A DNA stretch of 64,000 nucleotides from Rhizophagus irregularis (lineage: Eukaryota > Glomeromycota > Glomeromycetes > Glomerales > Glomeraceae): assembly GCF_026210795.1 (NCBI RefSeq), contig NC_089452.1:3410001-3474000 (forward strand). Direction: 5' to 3'. The notes beneath the pieces are model-generated. The model was given only the letters and a program-made list of their open reading frames with translations. It was not told the DNA's origin and made no database searches. Position numbers and translations under genes: made by a program. Below, piece by piece: positions 35,649-47,112 of the stretch (position 1 is the stretch's first letter; every line of letters begins with the position of its first letter).

Positions 35649-37044
35649 ACTCCCTCGACATCAACTATTCCTTGTACTACGACTTTGTGTACTTTGTGAT
35701 ATAAAAATAAAAGACATCAACTATTATTCAGGCTAAAACTTCACTAACTACTGATACACGCATCATAACAATTTCACTCAGGACCTCGGAACGCCTTCAT
35801 ATTGTTAATGACGTCATGGCTTCAGCACAAGCACGTTTTGAATTCAGTCTTAACAAGCAAGCAAGAGAATTCTAAACCGCAAGAACGTATTTCTCCTTCG
35901 CACACCGACTAACAGCGACGATGAATCGTCTTCGAATAACAACAACACCATATTGAAGAAGAATAAACGCACAAATCATACTTCGGATTCACTTCCGAAG
36001 TTAACATAATTACCGACGCCTAAACATAACTAATTTTACCTTTTAAAGACAATTTATCTAAAAACAATTCATTCCATCTTTGACGGCATTTACAGGTGGC
36101 ATTTATATGAAAGATAAATACAGGATTGAATTAAAAGGGTCGTGACGTGGAATAGACAGGGCCTCTTTTTTCTTTCTGTCTTCAGGGTTTTTTGTTTTTC
36201 TTCTTGCGCGGACAAGCGTGTGTTGGTTGTCATTTTTTCCCCTTATCACACCACCAGAGTGAAGTTCTCTTCGTGGGGACTGGTTTTTCAGTGTTTTATA
36301 ATATTACTGTCGGTGCTAGTAGTATATAGTATCTATGTAATAATTACTGAAGTTGTATTTACTCTGTGTAATAAAAATAAAAAAAAATAAAAAAGTACCG
36401 TGCTGATCAGAATTTGATGAATTTATACAATAATAATCACAACTGAACTTAATGCCGTATATTGTAGAATAAACTCATTTTGAAAAATTTCAAAATATTA
36501 CTTATATTACAGAAGATGGTTTAGTACTTGGGATTTTTGACCAACTACATACCCTGGATGTATCCAGGGTACTTTGGGATTTATGAACGACTATCCTGGA
36601 TACATCCAAGGTACTACCCGGATATACAACCAGGGTAGTTGTCAAAACCTCCAGTACTATCCCATAATTATTTAATAAAATCATAAATAGTATAACAAAT
36701 TTTAATTAAAAATTCTGGTCCGGAAACGATAGATCACATTTATATTTAATTATAAAAACTTGTTTTTTTTTAGATTTAAAATAATTATAAACAAAATTAA
36801 AATTAATTAAATAAAATCATGGACTAGTATGATTACAGTGTATTAAAAAAATAAAATAACTTTTCAAGTTGATTGCAAATCGAATATACAGTAGTGGTTG
36901 GTGCTCTGCATAATACTGTAGATACCGTCCGGGCATCCGGTGTAAAAATTCAATGGTCAGTGTTGAGATTCATCCAAGGTAACTAGGGATCATCTATCCG
37001 GTATAAACTATTAATCACTACGGCGCTTAATAGAATAGCATTGT
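35649..37044. mobile_element. Insertion in the B upstream arm, possible retroelement remnant
   Basis: Copies C and D read straight from the TTAGCATGC region into GCATTGTAAGAC, whereas B has about 1.4 kb between them. The insert is less AT-rich than its surroundings in its first 700 bases, with weak coding-like composition near 35810-36000. It has an A-rich tail at 36370-36395 reminiscent of a LINE 3' end. No clear target duplication was found, so a deletion in C and D cannot be excluded. Confidence 0.4.
36524..36657. mobile_element. 134-bp MITE with imperfect terminal repeats
   Basis: The ends GTACTTGGGATTTTTGACCA and (reverse complement of the right end) GTACTGGAGGTTTTGACAAC are imperfect inverted repeats flanked by TA (36522-36523 and 36658-36659). 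The interior holds the palindrome-like ACCCTGGATGTATCCAGGGT. Related CCAGGGTA phrases occur at 56.6 kb. Confidence 0.65.
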
Positions 37045-37465
37045 AAGACGGAGAATTTAGGAAGGACTAACAGCAAGACTTAGTTTAATCGCGGAAATCT
37101 AATGAAATTTCATAAGTCTGGCCGGCAATTAGTAGGAATTGACTGTTATTAAAGCGATTAATAACGAACGAATTTCTTTCCAGTGTGATTCTTATTACGA
37201 TGCACAAAATAAACTATGTATTTTATAACTTTGAAATGCATTATAAACTAGTAATTATTAAATCTACGATATTCGAAATATTAATGACGCCGGAATTTCT
37301 AAATTTCGTAATTTAATAACTCAGAATGTTGGATTTTTACAAATACTGAGGAGCCATACTACTGTAATTATCATTCTAATATATGATTTGTGTGCAGAAA
37401 AATTTTTTTTTTTTTAATAAGTAGTGTATTCTGATTTTAGTGATTTGTATCCATTAGTTACTATG
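37045..37465. repeat. Left arm of an inverted duplication (partner 39425-39900)
   Basis: From GCATTGTAAGACGGAGAATT through CCAGTGTGATTCTTATTACG to GTGTATTCTGATTTTAGTGA, this matches the reverse complement of 39425-39900 with small indels. The same sequence continues upstream of copy D (46280-46475). It extends the duplicated unit beyond the gene. Confidence 0.8.
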
Positions 37466-39092
37466 CCATATAATTTTTAATTTTTTTTCGTTTATAACAT
37501 TTCAAATGCTTTACATAACTTTCTACCATTTCTTTTATAATTAGTAGGTATTACAAAAATTTAATCTATCACATTAAGATTTGATAAATTCTAAACTAAA
37601 CTATTCTTAAAAGGAAAAAAACAAGGTTACTAATTTTATCTTAAGGTTGACTTTTTTTAAAAAAATAAAAAGTTATCTATATATATTATTGCTATTAATT
37701 AAGAATTTAATAAAGAAGGATTAAAAAAAATAAAAATTCAGAGTTATAGTCTGAAACTAATCAAAAGTAATATCCAATTTTAACATTTTATTATTGATAT
37801 TTATTCTAGATCTGAAGTCATAGTAAGTACTATGATTCGTTTCTAATTTGTATCCAAAACAAGTATATAGTAAATTGAAAGGTGCAGTACAATCAATAAT
37901 GCTCATATATGAAAGGGTATGTTCTAATTAATGTTGTTATCGGGCTAGAGATTCGTCTGAAAAGTTAGAGGCAATCAAAATAATCAAATCATTGCGACAT
38001 TTATAATAATATAGTCTCAACTTTGATTTAATTTAGCTAGCTAGTAGTTCACTGAGTGTTAAATGAACTTTGGACTCTGCAATCTCTTTGCTCCTGTTCC
38101 AGACCATATTACTGATTTTGATGATGAATCCTTACACAGTAGATAAAGAAGGCAAAAAAGTTAAATCATGGGAATAATATTTAATATTATTGATGACACG
38201 TCAGTAAGTAGGTGTACACGCGAAAGAAATCGCACATAATGAGCAAAGCCACAGTGCTTCTCCTCCCCATAGAGTTAGAAAGCATCAAACTCTCCTCGAA
38301 AGCATCGAGGGGTGTAATGACAAGAAGTCTTTCCTGACGTTCCTTTTTTGTATTGAACTGACCTTTAATTGTTTGCGCAATATCCCCACTTTCTCTACCA
38401 CTCTTGCTTCAGAGAGGATATTTAACTACGAAGTATGGGTGCGATCCTGCTTTTAATACAGAGACGGATTTTTCTGTGATCCAAAATACATCAAACGACT
38501 CAACAGACTAACTCTGGAAGTTGGTATTTAGCCAGTATTCAGAAAGTCAGAAGTTATAAGCAAACTAGAACAATTATAGACAATATACAGTAAAATGACA
38601 ACTCACCTTCGTAATAAAGGTTAGGTGGAATTAAATCATATGCTATGTGTTCAACATTTTAATGTTTTAAAATTCATGAAATGCAGCCTAATGTTAATCA
38701 AATAACCGGGAACTCCTCCTAACGCATAAACCTCGTTCACCCCCCCTCTATGCAAAATGGTGTAGTTAGCCGAAAAACGGAGCCGAATTCCTGATTGCCG
38801 ATCATCCGGATCCGGTTTAATCGCAGAAAATCCCCTGGAATTCCACGACGACCTACGCCTGAGCCGGGTCCGGATCACGTTGCGGCTAATTATTTTTCTT
38901 ATCCTCTATACCCAACTATTCGTGACAACCGCCTTCATTGTTCTAGTAGACAGCCCGCATCTCTATCCCGGTATCCCCTCTGTAGATTTCCTGTCCATAT
39001 GATGGCATTCCTTTAGAAAAAAAAATTATCATTGGTTGATCGTCTCCAATTTTTATTTGTCGTTGGAAATTTTTTTTGTGTAACTACTTCAA
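37466..39092. other. Centre of the B-C palindrome, with a GC-richer patch
   Basis: Unique AT-rich sequence with no supported gene. 38690-39010 is clearly less AT-rich (for example GGATCCGGTTTAATCGC) and open in several frames, but I recognise no motif. It may be a fragment of a foreign or mobile sequence. Confidence 0.35.
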
Positions 39093-39291
39093 GGGTAGTC
39101 TTACCACACCACCCTCGGTTACACAAATATTTGTTGGGTGTGATGTCCGAGGTGCGTGACAAATAGAGATCAGGCTAGTAAAAAAAAACCAAGTCCCTCA
39201 GATAAATATAAAAAATGCAAACGCGGATATCACGTGACGATGTGACGCTAAATGTCACTGTGTAACCGAGGGTGGTGTGGTAAGAATTTCC
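39093..39291. mobile_element. 199-bp MITE, MULE- or hAT-like
   Basis: A long inverted repeat: CTTACCACACCACCCTCGGT at the left is matched exactly by its reverse complement at the right, 26 bp in all, with a less exact extension to the GG/CC ends. It is flanked by the direct repeat CTACTTCAA (39084-39092 and 39292-39300), 8-9 bp long, as left by hAT or Mutator-like elements. The interior is non-coding. Confidence 0.8.
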
Positions 39292-39424
39292 CTACTTCAA
39301 CGTGATGCCAATCGATGATGCGATCGCTCCTTAAAATGATTGGTTCCTCGAGGAAAAAAATTTCCGTTTTGTTCGACCGTCACGTGCTGCGTGTTTGCTG
39401 CTACGCCACAGACGAAAAAATTCC

Positions 39425-40033
39425 CAGGTCCAAAGCTGCATATTAACTAATGGATATAAATCACTGAAATCAGAATACACTAATTATTTAAAAAAAAAAT
39501 TTTCTGCACTCACATCATATATTACAATGATAATTACAGATTGTTCCTCAGTATTTGTAAAAATCTAACGTCCCGAGTTATTAAATTGCTATATAATTAA
39601 TTATCTTTTAATATTTTAAAACATCTAATTGTTGTATGATAATTTACTATAGCGCCATGAATATTTCGAATATCATAGATTTATTATATAAAATACATAG
39701 TTTATTTTGTACATCGTAATAAGAATCACACTGGGATGAAACTCGTTCGTTATTAATCGCTTTAATAATAGTCTCAGTCCCTAATTGCCGACCAAACCTG
39801 ACCAGACTTAACATAGATAGTTATGAAATTTCATCAGATTTTCGCGATTAAACCGAGTCGCCACATTACCCTAAATTCTCTGTCTTACAATGCATGTAAT
39901 GTTGCATGTTAAACTAATAAATGATTATCATGTGATTGCGGTTACACTATGCACCATTACTTATAAAAATGAATGAATTAATGTTCCCACAAACAATTCA
40001 CAAGAGATTTAACTTTCTTCTAATTTTTTAACC
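39425..40033 (+). repeat. Right arm of the inverted duplication and upstream region of copy C
   Basis: 39425-39900 is the mirror of 37045-37465. 39890-40033 aligns with the promoter-proximal sequence of B and D (CATGTGATTGCGGTTACACT, TTCCCACAAACAATTCACAAG, TTTTTTAACC before the ATG). Confidence 0.8.
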
Positions 40034-40928
40034 ATGTCAGTAGGCGTTTACGATATTCCGTTTATAACTGATAGTTTGCTTGATGCACTCTTAAAAGTAT
40101 AATCAATTTCTTTAATTTTTCAAATATGTTTAATTCTTTTTAAGACGGTGACGGACTCTATAATATTACTGCGTCGTTCAATTATCGTTCGACACTTAAC
40201 TATCAGAACTATGTATTATTGCTGAGCACTTGGCTGCACAGAGCTGCTAGTTTTGAACGATAATCCTTGGCCACAGTTTTTTAAAAAATTACGGAACCAA
40301 ACGAATGAGATTGCTCTTATATTAATTTTTTTTTTTGTATATGTACAGGAACTACAAACTGGTAGAAAAGTCGTTATCACTATTAAAAATTATACTTCAC
40401 AAACTCTTGAAAAACCTAGAATATATTACGCATCTGGAACATCTCAATTCGGGCTTCCGACTCCTCCAGTCTCGATGGGTAAAGGTTTTGTTTGGGGTGC
40501 ACGTAAGACTGAATATTCGACTAAAGGAACTTCAGGAGTTATTGTGTACCATATCAAAAATTATAATTTATCTTTAGCCTTTATGTGGAGTGTTCCACTC
40601 ACCTATTTATTTTATTCAAATTGGTGGAATCTTAAAATTTATGAAGGTTTGATCGAACCCGATGAAGGTAACAACTCCAGTCTTAAGTTTTTTATTATAT
40701 AAAACTTATTATCGTAATACTTATTTATCAATATTTATTAATAATATTTATTTATCATTGTATTATTGAACACTAGATTTGTTTTACAAGATGTACTATG
40801 ACAGCCCTAATAAAGGAAACGGCAATCCTTTTAGCGGTAAACTAAGCGGTGGTTGGAGTTACGAGGGATCAATGGGAGATGCAGGTCAATCTGCTATCGT
40901 TATTAATTTTCATGATGGTAAAAGTTAA
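40034..40928 (+). CDS. Actinoporin-like protein, copy C
   Basis: Exons: 40034-40096, 40349-40667 and 40777-40928; introns of 252 and 109 bp. The donors are GTATAA and GTAACA; the acceptors are TGTACAG and CACTAG. The model is open for 177 codons plus TAA, close to the 175-179 residues of mature sea-anemone actinoporins. Exon 1 (21 codons) is a MSVG amphipathic helix. Exon 2 holds the beta-sandwich with KVVITIKN, GVIVYHIK, SLAFMWSVPL and YSNWWNLKIY (NWW at residues 112-114). Exon 3 has YYDSPNKGNGN and GGWSYEGSMG. The RGD-equivalent position reads KGN. There are no Cys and no signal peptide. It is the cleanest copy of the four and very similar to D. The polypyrimidine tail of intron 1 is open in frame with exon 2, so a naive ORF call gives a false hydrophobic N-terminus. 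Confidence 0.85.
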
Positions 40929-42730
40929 AAAGACCACTCTCTCAAAGATAGTGACTTATCAAAATATACAAATTAAATATTTTTATGGATGAGATGTACT
41001 TGGTTTTTTTGTTTTAATGGACAAAATGTATTTTATTTTTGTACTTTTAGGGGCTTCTTAAATAACATAACAGTAATGACTTCAAAATATTACGTTAACT
41101 TGGTATTTTTCGGTATTTTTTTACTCAAATCAATATTTTACATACTAAAAATAATATTGCCAAAAACTTTAACAAAATTTGATAATTATATTGAATAAAT
41201 TAAGATCAACTTCTTTATCTAATAAGAGCACGTTTATTCAGTGATTTTCAAACATCTATTTTGCATTGGTACTAGCGTTAGACGTAGGCATCTTTGATAA
41301 TAGAAAGCAACTAAATGTAAAATTATAAAGATATATTACATTTTCATAAACGTTTAATCCAAGAGTATTGAGAATTGTACTTCACCTTTAATATTACTTC
41401 ATTGCCATAAATGATTGAAAAGACTTTGATATCTATATTCGATATGTATCTAAATGAATCAATGGAAACTGGTGACTGATTTTTTGATCAACTTATGTTT
41501 TAATTTCGCTCTGAGCTCATCCACATTTTCGATTTGATAATGAAAGAAAAGCATAGTGTTAAAAATGAAAAGTTTCTATTGGAAGTGATGTTATCAACTC
41601 TTCTTTGCTTACACGATTACTGTGTTACATTTTTAATACTGTATTTTCCATAGTCTCATAACACTAAATTTACAAAGTTTCGATTTGACTATATCAGGAT
41701 CAGCAACTTTTACTTTTGACAGGTATAGTTCCTGAGTTAGGAACCCGAAAAATATTATTATTGGCTGTACGCATTTTTTCAGGGCCGGAATTAAGATAGT
41801 GTCAGTCAGTTACTAAAACAGGAAATAAAATTCTGGCCAACGTTATCCAAAAAAGGAGATCTACATGATTATTCTTCCTACCACCATTTTTCGGGGGTCT
41901 TCTTTAGGTTCATAAGTTAATAAAATAAAAAATAAAAGTAAGTCGATATTCTTAGTAATCAGTTGGTGAAAATTGGTTGATAACTTCAAACGTAAATATT
42001 TTCAGAAATGATGCTTTGCTTACTGCTTAGAAATAATTATAATTTCCAAAGAAATTATTGTTAAATATGAGGTATTTAATTTTGAGAAAACTTAAGAGAT
42101 TTTGATAGACTCCAGATATTCTTGATTGGTGGCTTAAAAAAATGAATCGGTAAATCTTTTTTTCGCATGAATGATAATTTTTTCTAATTGTTAATTTTCT
42201 TTGCATAATACTATGTTTCTTAACTTTTTACTTCACAAGCAAAAATTTAGAATTATAAATAAACTTAGCAGAGGATATTTTTAGTATCCGACTATTATTA
42301 TTTATACTGTTATAGCTGTTAAAGTAAAATCATATGATCTTACAAGTCACATACTTTCTTATTTATTTTATATTCATATGAGAATAAATAAAAGTTGTTA
42401 CAAGCTAAAGAAATTTCATTATCCATAAATTTCAGCTGATAAATTTTTTCCCTAAATTTGTAGATTTCTTTTAGAATGAGTTTTAGCTGTTTAAATAGAT
42501 CTTAAAAGAAGTATGGAAAGATCATAAATTTACCATTATTAGTTTTAATATTAATAATATATAGCGAAAAAGTAATAAGATGTGATTTTATTCATTATTA
42601 AAAGTATGATATTTCTAAAATTATTTCGTTTCTAATAATCTGCAAGCTGAACTTTTATAAAAAAATGCACAATTGAAATTAGCAGAAAAATTTACCTATG
42701 ACTTTTTAATTTTAAAATATATTTGATATT
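40929..42730 (-). repeat. 3' flank of copy C, inverted copy of the B/D flank
   Basis: 40929-41350 aligns with the D 3' flank (45273-44970) in reverse; 41540-42690 aligns in reverse with 33.19-34.08 and 26.08-26.98 kb. A segment at about 41756-41906 (CCCGAAAAAT near both ends in opposite orientation) interrupts the flank in C. A related segment is in D, but B lacks it. Confidence 0.75.
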
Positions 42731-42963
42731 ATCGTTCAGCCCAATAGGATCATGCAGATTTTCATAGACCGATATTTTTATTAGGCATAGCAATAACACA
42801 TGATTGATATAATGAAGTGGAGTAAAAAAATATGGTGTCAGTGAATATTTTGTAAGAAAAGTTTAAATAAAACTTATATAAAGTGGAATTTTTAGAAAGC
42901 CTATTTATGGTGTTATTAATTTTAAAATGTATGATTGAAAATGTCAGAACGATAACGCATTGC

Positions 42964-43237
42964 GGCGGATTTATGAAATTTGGCAACCTGTTGCGCCCTC
43001 GGGAATTAAAATTAACTTACAGAAACATTAAACTTTTTTCTCTGGAAAAATTGGTTAGATAATGGGAAAATTGGTTAGACGCAAGATTTGAGGTGCAAAA
43101 AAATTTTTTAGAGCCCATTTTTGACTGTTCACTAATAAATTTGGGACTTAAATAGAAATTTGGTGACTAAAATACTGTCAAATATTTATTTAATTTGACA
43201 TGACGGACAAATTTTGGGGGTATTTTATAAATCCGCC
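42964..43237. mobile_element. 274-bp MITE-like inverted-repeat element
   Basis: GGCGGATTTATGAAAT at the left and ATTTTATAAATCCGCC at the right are inverted copies with one mismatch. No convincing target duplication is visible. It lies near the axis between copies C and D. Confidence 0.55.
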
Positions 43238-43266
43238 ATGATGACATTTATTGATGTAGGGCTATA

Positions 43267-43320
43267 TATATCGGTCACAGGGGCCTTCATTGATTGGTGA
43301 AAATGGTCATGACCGATATA
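43267..43320. repeat. Perfect 11-bp inverted repeat (hairpin)
   Basis: TATATCGGTCA and TGACCGATATA are separated by 32 bases. It could form a short stem or be a small element's ends; there is no transcription context to call it a terminator. Confidence 0.6.
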
Positions 43321-44289
43321 ACATCTAATGACTATTTATTATACAGCTTTCAATCCTACAAAGTTATCAGTCATATTTTCTTGCACGGATATTTCAAGGC
43401 ACAATGATCTATATATTACATAAAAATTAAATATGTAAAATTTTATTTATGTAGTTGAATCATTCTATCAATTTTTTGTTGTAACTTGTATTAGTACTGC
43501 ATTTTGTATATAAATAAAAAATTAAACAAGCAATCCTTCCTAATTTTTATCACTATTTTACTACTATCCAATAAATTAACAAGTTTGGCCAAAATGGCTT
43601 CACAAGTTACATATACAGAGATATGATATGTTACAGTATCCCTATAAAAAATTTTTCAGAAAAATGGTCACGTCATACAAGTGTCTGAGTTTCTTCAATA
43701 AAAACTAGAAAAATGATTTACCGGAGTTTTTTTCCAGAATTTTTTTTGTTATTTTTACTTTCAGTTATGATATCAATAATAACCAGTATGGTAATAGTCA
43801 TACCAGCTGTTTTAGTTACAGATACGACAGGGACAAAATATATAATGTAATAATACATTAAAATAGCGTCCAGGCTGAAATTTCCCAACTAAAAGCAATA
43901 ATCAGTTCATAAAAATAAAAAAGATTATTATGAATTTACTAAAATTTTTATGTAGTAAAAAATTATTGAATTTTTTTATATTTGTGATGAATTAATTGAT
44001 TGTAATTTCAAAAATAATAATTTCATTTATACATTATAAAAATTTCCCGAAGCCTGATGCATCATTAGAATAAAATCATGAATTGGGCACTCCTGTGACA
44101 CTCTTACTGCTTATTAAGTTTAATTATCAAAAAGTAGGTATTTGTAAAAAAAATAATTTAATCACAATTTTCAATAACGTTGGCCAGAATTTATTTCCTG
44201 TTTTATAACTGACACTATCATAATTCCGACCCTGAAAAAATACGTACAACCAATAGTAAATTTTTTTTGACTGGACTTAGTTACTTATT
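43321..44289. other. Spacer between the C and D arms
   Basis: No gene. At 43640 a CCCTATAAAAAATTTTTC end resembles the Plavaka terminal repeat, but no partner end was found nearby, so it may be a fragment. Confidence 0.35.
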
Positions 44290-45273
44290 TTAATATTTTT
44301 CGGGTTCCTACCTTAGAAACTATACCTGTTAAAAGTAAAAATTGCTGATTCTGATATAGTCAAATCGAAACTTTGGAAATTTAGTGTTATGAGACTATGG
44401 AAAATACTTAGTGTTAAAACTGAAAAGTTTCTATTGGAAATATTATCAACTCTTCTTTATTTACACTATTACTGTGTTACATTTCTAATACTATGCTTTT
44501 TTTTTTCGTTATCAAATCGAAAATGTGGATGAGTTCAGGCTTCAGGGCAAATTGAAAGATAATTTGATCAAAAAATCAGTCACCAGTTTCTATTGGTTCA
44601 TTTAGATACATATCTAAATATATATATCAAAGTTTTTTCGATCCTTTACGGCAAAATTGAAGTGATATTAGATGTGAAGTACAATTCTCAATCCTCTTGG
44701 GCTAAACATTTGCGAAATGTAATATATCTTTATAATTTTACAACTGGTTACTTTTAGTGTTTTGATCCGGATAAAATCTTAAATATTTTAAATGAGATTA
44801 TTGCCGAAAAAAGATTGTAAATCTCAGTTCTGAATAGACTATAATTTCGACCAGAATATTTAATATATTATGAATCAAAAAATTGGTAATTCTGATAGTT
44901 CCATCCTGAATTAACCGAAACGGATACCGGATAAAAACCGGATAAAACCGCTTCGGATCCAAACACTAGTTACTTTCTATTATCAAAGATGCCTCTAACG
45001 CTAGTATCAAAATAGATGTTTGAAAACCCACTGAATAAACGTGCTCTTATTAGATAAAGAAATCCGATCTTAACTTATTTAAAATAATTTTAAGTTTTTG
45101 GTAATATTACTTTTAGTATGTAGGATATTGATTTGGGTAAAAAAATACCGAAAAATACTAAGTTAACGTAATATTTTGAAATCATTACTGTTATTTTATT
45201 TAAGAAGCCCCTAAAAATACAAAAATAAAATATATTTCGTCCATTAAAATAAAAATTTGAGAGAGTGGTCTTT
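44290..45273 (+). repeat. 3' flank of copy D
   Basis: Matches the flanks of B (+) and C (inverted): for example CTATACCTGTTAAAAGTAAA, AAATCGAAACTTTGGAAATT and GGGGCTTCTTAAATAAAATA (reverse strand). It is interrupted at 44755-44968 by a MITE absent from B and C. Confidence 0.75.
44755..44968. mobile_element. 214-bp hAT-like MITE, present only in the D flank
   Basis: The terminal repeats are TAGTGTTTTGATCCG and TAGTGTTTGGATCCG (right end reverse-complemented), one mismatch in 15. It is flanked by an exact 8-bp duplication GTTACTTT (44747-44754 and 44969-44976). The matching flanks of B (34.38 kb) and C (41.31 kb) are uninterrupted, so the empty site is visible in the same window. Confidence 0.88.
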
Positions 45274-46126
45274 TTAACTTTTACTATCTTGAAAATTAAT
45301 AACGACAGTAGATTGACCTGCATCTCCCATTGATCCCTCGTAACTCCAACCACCGCTTAGTTTACCGCTAAAAGGATTGCCGTTTCCTTGATTAGGGTTG
45401 TCATAGTACATCTTCCAAAACAAGTCTAGTGTTCAATAATACAATGGTAAATAAATATTGATAAATAAGTATTACGATAATAAGTTTATATAATCAAAAA
45501 AACTCGAGATTGGAGTTGTTACCTTCATCAGGTTCGATCAAACCTTCATAAACTTTAAGATTCCACCAATTTGAATAAAATAAATAGACAAGTGGAACAC
45601 TCCACATAAAGGCTAAAGATAAATTACAATTTTTGATATGGTACACAATAACTCCTGCAGTTCCTTTAGGTGAATATTCAGTCTTACGTGCACCCCAAAC
45701 TAAACCTCTACCCATCGAGACTGGAGGAGTCGGGAGCCCGAATTGAGATGTTCCAGATACGTAATATACTCTAGGTTTTTCAAGAGTTTGTGAAGTAAAA
45801 TTTTTGATAGTGATAACGACCTTTCTACCAGTTTGTAGTTCCTGTACATATACAGAAAAAAATTTTAATATAATTCGTTTGGTTTCGTAATTTTTAAAAT
45901 AACTGCGGCCAAAGGTAATCGTTCAAAACTAGCAGCTCTATGCAGTCAAGTGCTCAGCAATAATAATACATAGTTCTGATAGTTAAGAATTGAATAATAA
46001 TTGAAAGACGCAGTAATATTATAGAGTCCGTCACCGTTTAAAAATTAAAGAAATTGATTATACTTTTAAGAGTGCATCGAGCAAAATATCAGTTATAAAC
46101 GGGATATTGTAAACGCCTACTGACAT
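45274..46126 (-). CDS. Actinoporin-like protein, copy D
   Basis: Exons: 46064-46126, 45523-45841 and 45274-45425; introns of 222 and 97 bp, GT-AG. 177 codons plus TAA with the same phases and the same exon lengths as copy C. Motifs: the MSVG helix exon; KVVITIKN, GVIVYHIK, SLAFMWSVPL, YSNWWNLKVY; then YYDNPNQGNGN and GGWSYEGSMG. The RGD-equivalent position reads QGN. There is no Cys or signal peptide. Exon 3 differs from C at only a few codons, which suggests recent duplication or gene conversion. It is tail-to-tail with C. Function is inferred as for the other copies. Only 74 codons of it are visible as an ORF with its own start codon, so gene finders may truncate it. Confidence 0.85.
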
Positions 46127-46475
46127 GGTTAAAAATTAGAAGAAAGTAAATCCTTGTAAATTGTTTGTAGGAACATTGATTCATTTTTATAAGTAATGGT
46201 GTAATCGATTCTCAGCGTGCATAGTATAAGCGCAATCACATGATAATCATTTAGTTTAGCATGCGGGAAACATTACATGCATTGTAAGACAGAGAATTTA
46301 GAGAGGCACTACAGATTAAGTTTAATCGCGGAAATCTAAATTGGTACCACACTTAAGCCGCTATATTAGTAACGATTTGGTCAGGAAGATCGGCAATTTG
46401 AGTGGCAAACTACATCATAATAATTTAAGAGCGATTTAATAATTGATTGAACCCAGTGTGATTCAAGTTCTGATA
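46127..46475 (-). repeat. Upstream arm of copy D
   Basis: Aligns with the C and B upstream arms through GCATTGTAAGACAGAGAATT and CCCAGTGTGATTC. Homology stops at about 46475, giving the outer limit of the duplication on this side. Confidence 0.7.
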
Positions 46476-47112
46476 ATTCTTTTGGTCGAAATCCACGCCA
46501 CAATCATGTGCTGATATGTGCCGCACGCCAAACAAAATTTTGTCTATTTATACTATCGAAACGCTAAATAAAACGCGTTTACTCTCAAATTGTTATAATG
46601 AAATTAGAAAAAAACCTAATTCAATGTTTTACAAAGGAAATAGAGGACTTTCATATTTTAATCATCTATTCCTTGTTTTATAATAAAACAAATCTAGAAC
46701 AAGACGATTCTGTCATTGCCATTTTTAATGAATTGATTGACTTATGCTGATCTTCTGTACCAATCTTGAGAACAACTACAATCCTTCTAGTGAGCGCAGC
46801 AACAACCAACATCACGTGAGCTAGAAGCAAATTGGAAACTGAAGTAACAGAAAAGGACGAAATAAAAATGTACGAGGAGACTATTATAGAATTTGGAAAA
46901 ATTGAATAAAGAATTAAAAATTGATGTACCGCCAAGAACGAATAATATCAGAGAAAACGAGAAAACGGAAAAAGAACGGATAAGCAAATAGAAGTGAGTT
47001 GACAATGCAAAAATGGTAGTGATAATTCGATTCAAACAAAAAAAAAATCACCCCCTAGGAAACGTAACAACAATCGGAAAAAAAATCAGCAACACAAACA
47101 TCAAAGAATGGA
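46476..47112 (+). other. Possible 5' part of a retroelement-like unit
   Basis: Less AT-rich than the flanks. A short coding-like stretch on the + strand near 46890-46990 reads LNKELKIDVPPRTNNIRE and continues to TEKERISK before a stop. The minus-strand ORFs here are shadows. It is probably part of the same decayed unit as the ORFs that follow. Confidence 0.3.

Noticed and set aside
38651-39016. Overlapping ORFs of about 75 codons on both strands in the GC-richer patch
   Set aside because: No recognisable motif; their openness is explained by the lower AT content, which makes stops rarer.
40253-40702. Single-exon 149-codon reading of actinoporin-like copy C with a hydrophobic N-terminus
   Set aside because: Its first part is the pyrimidine tract and acceptor of intron 1 and has no ATG; all four loci instead support an upstream MSVG exon with in-phase splice sites.
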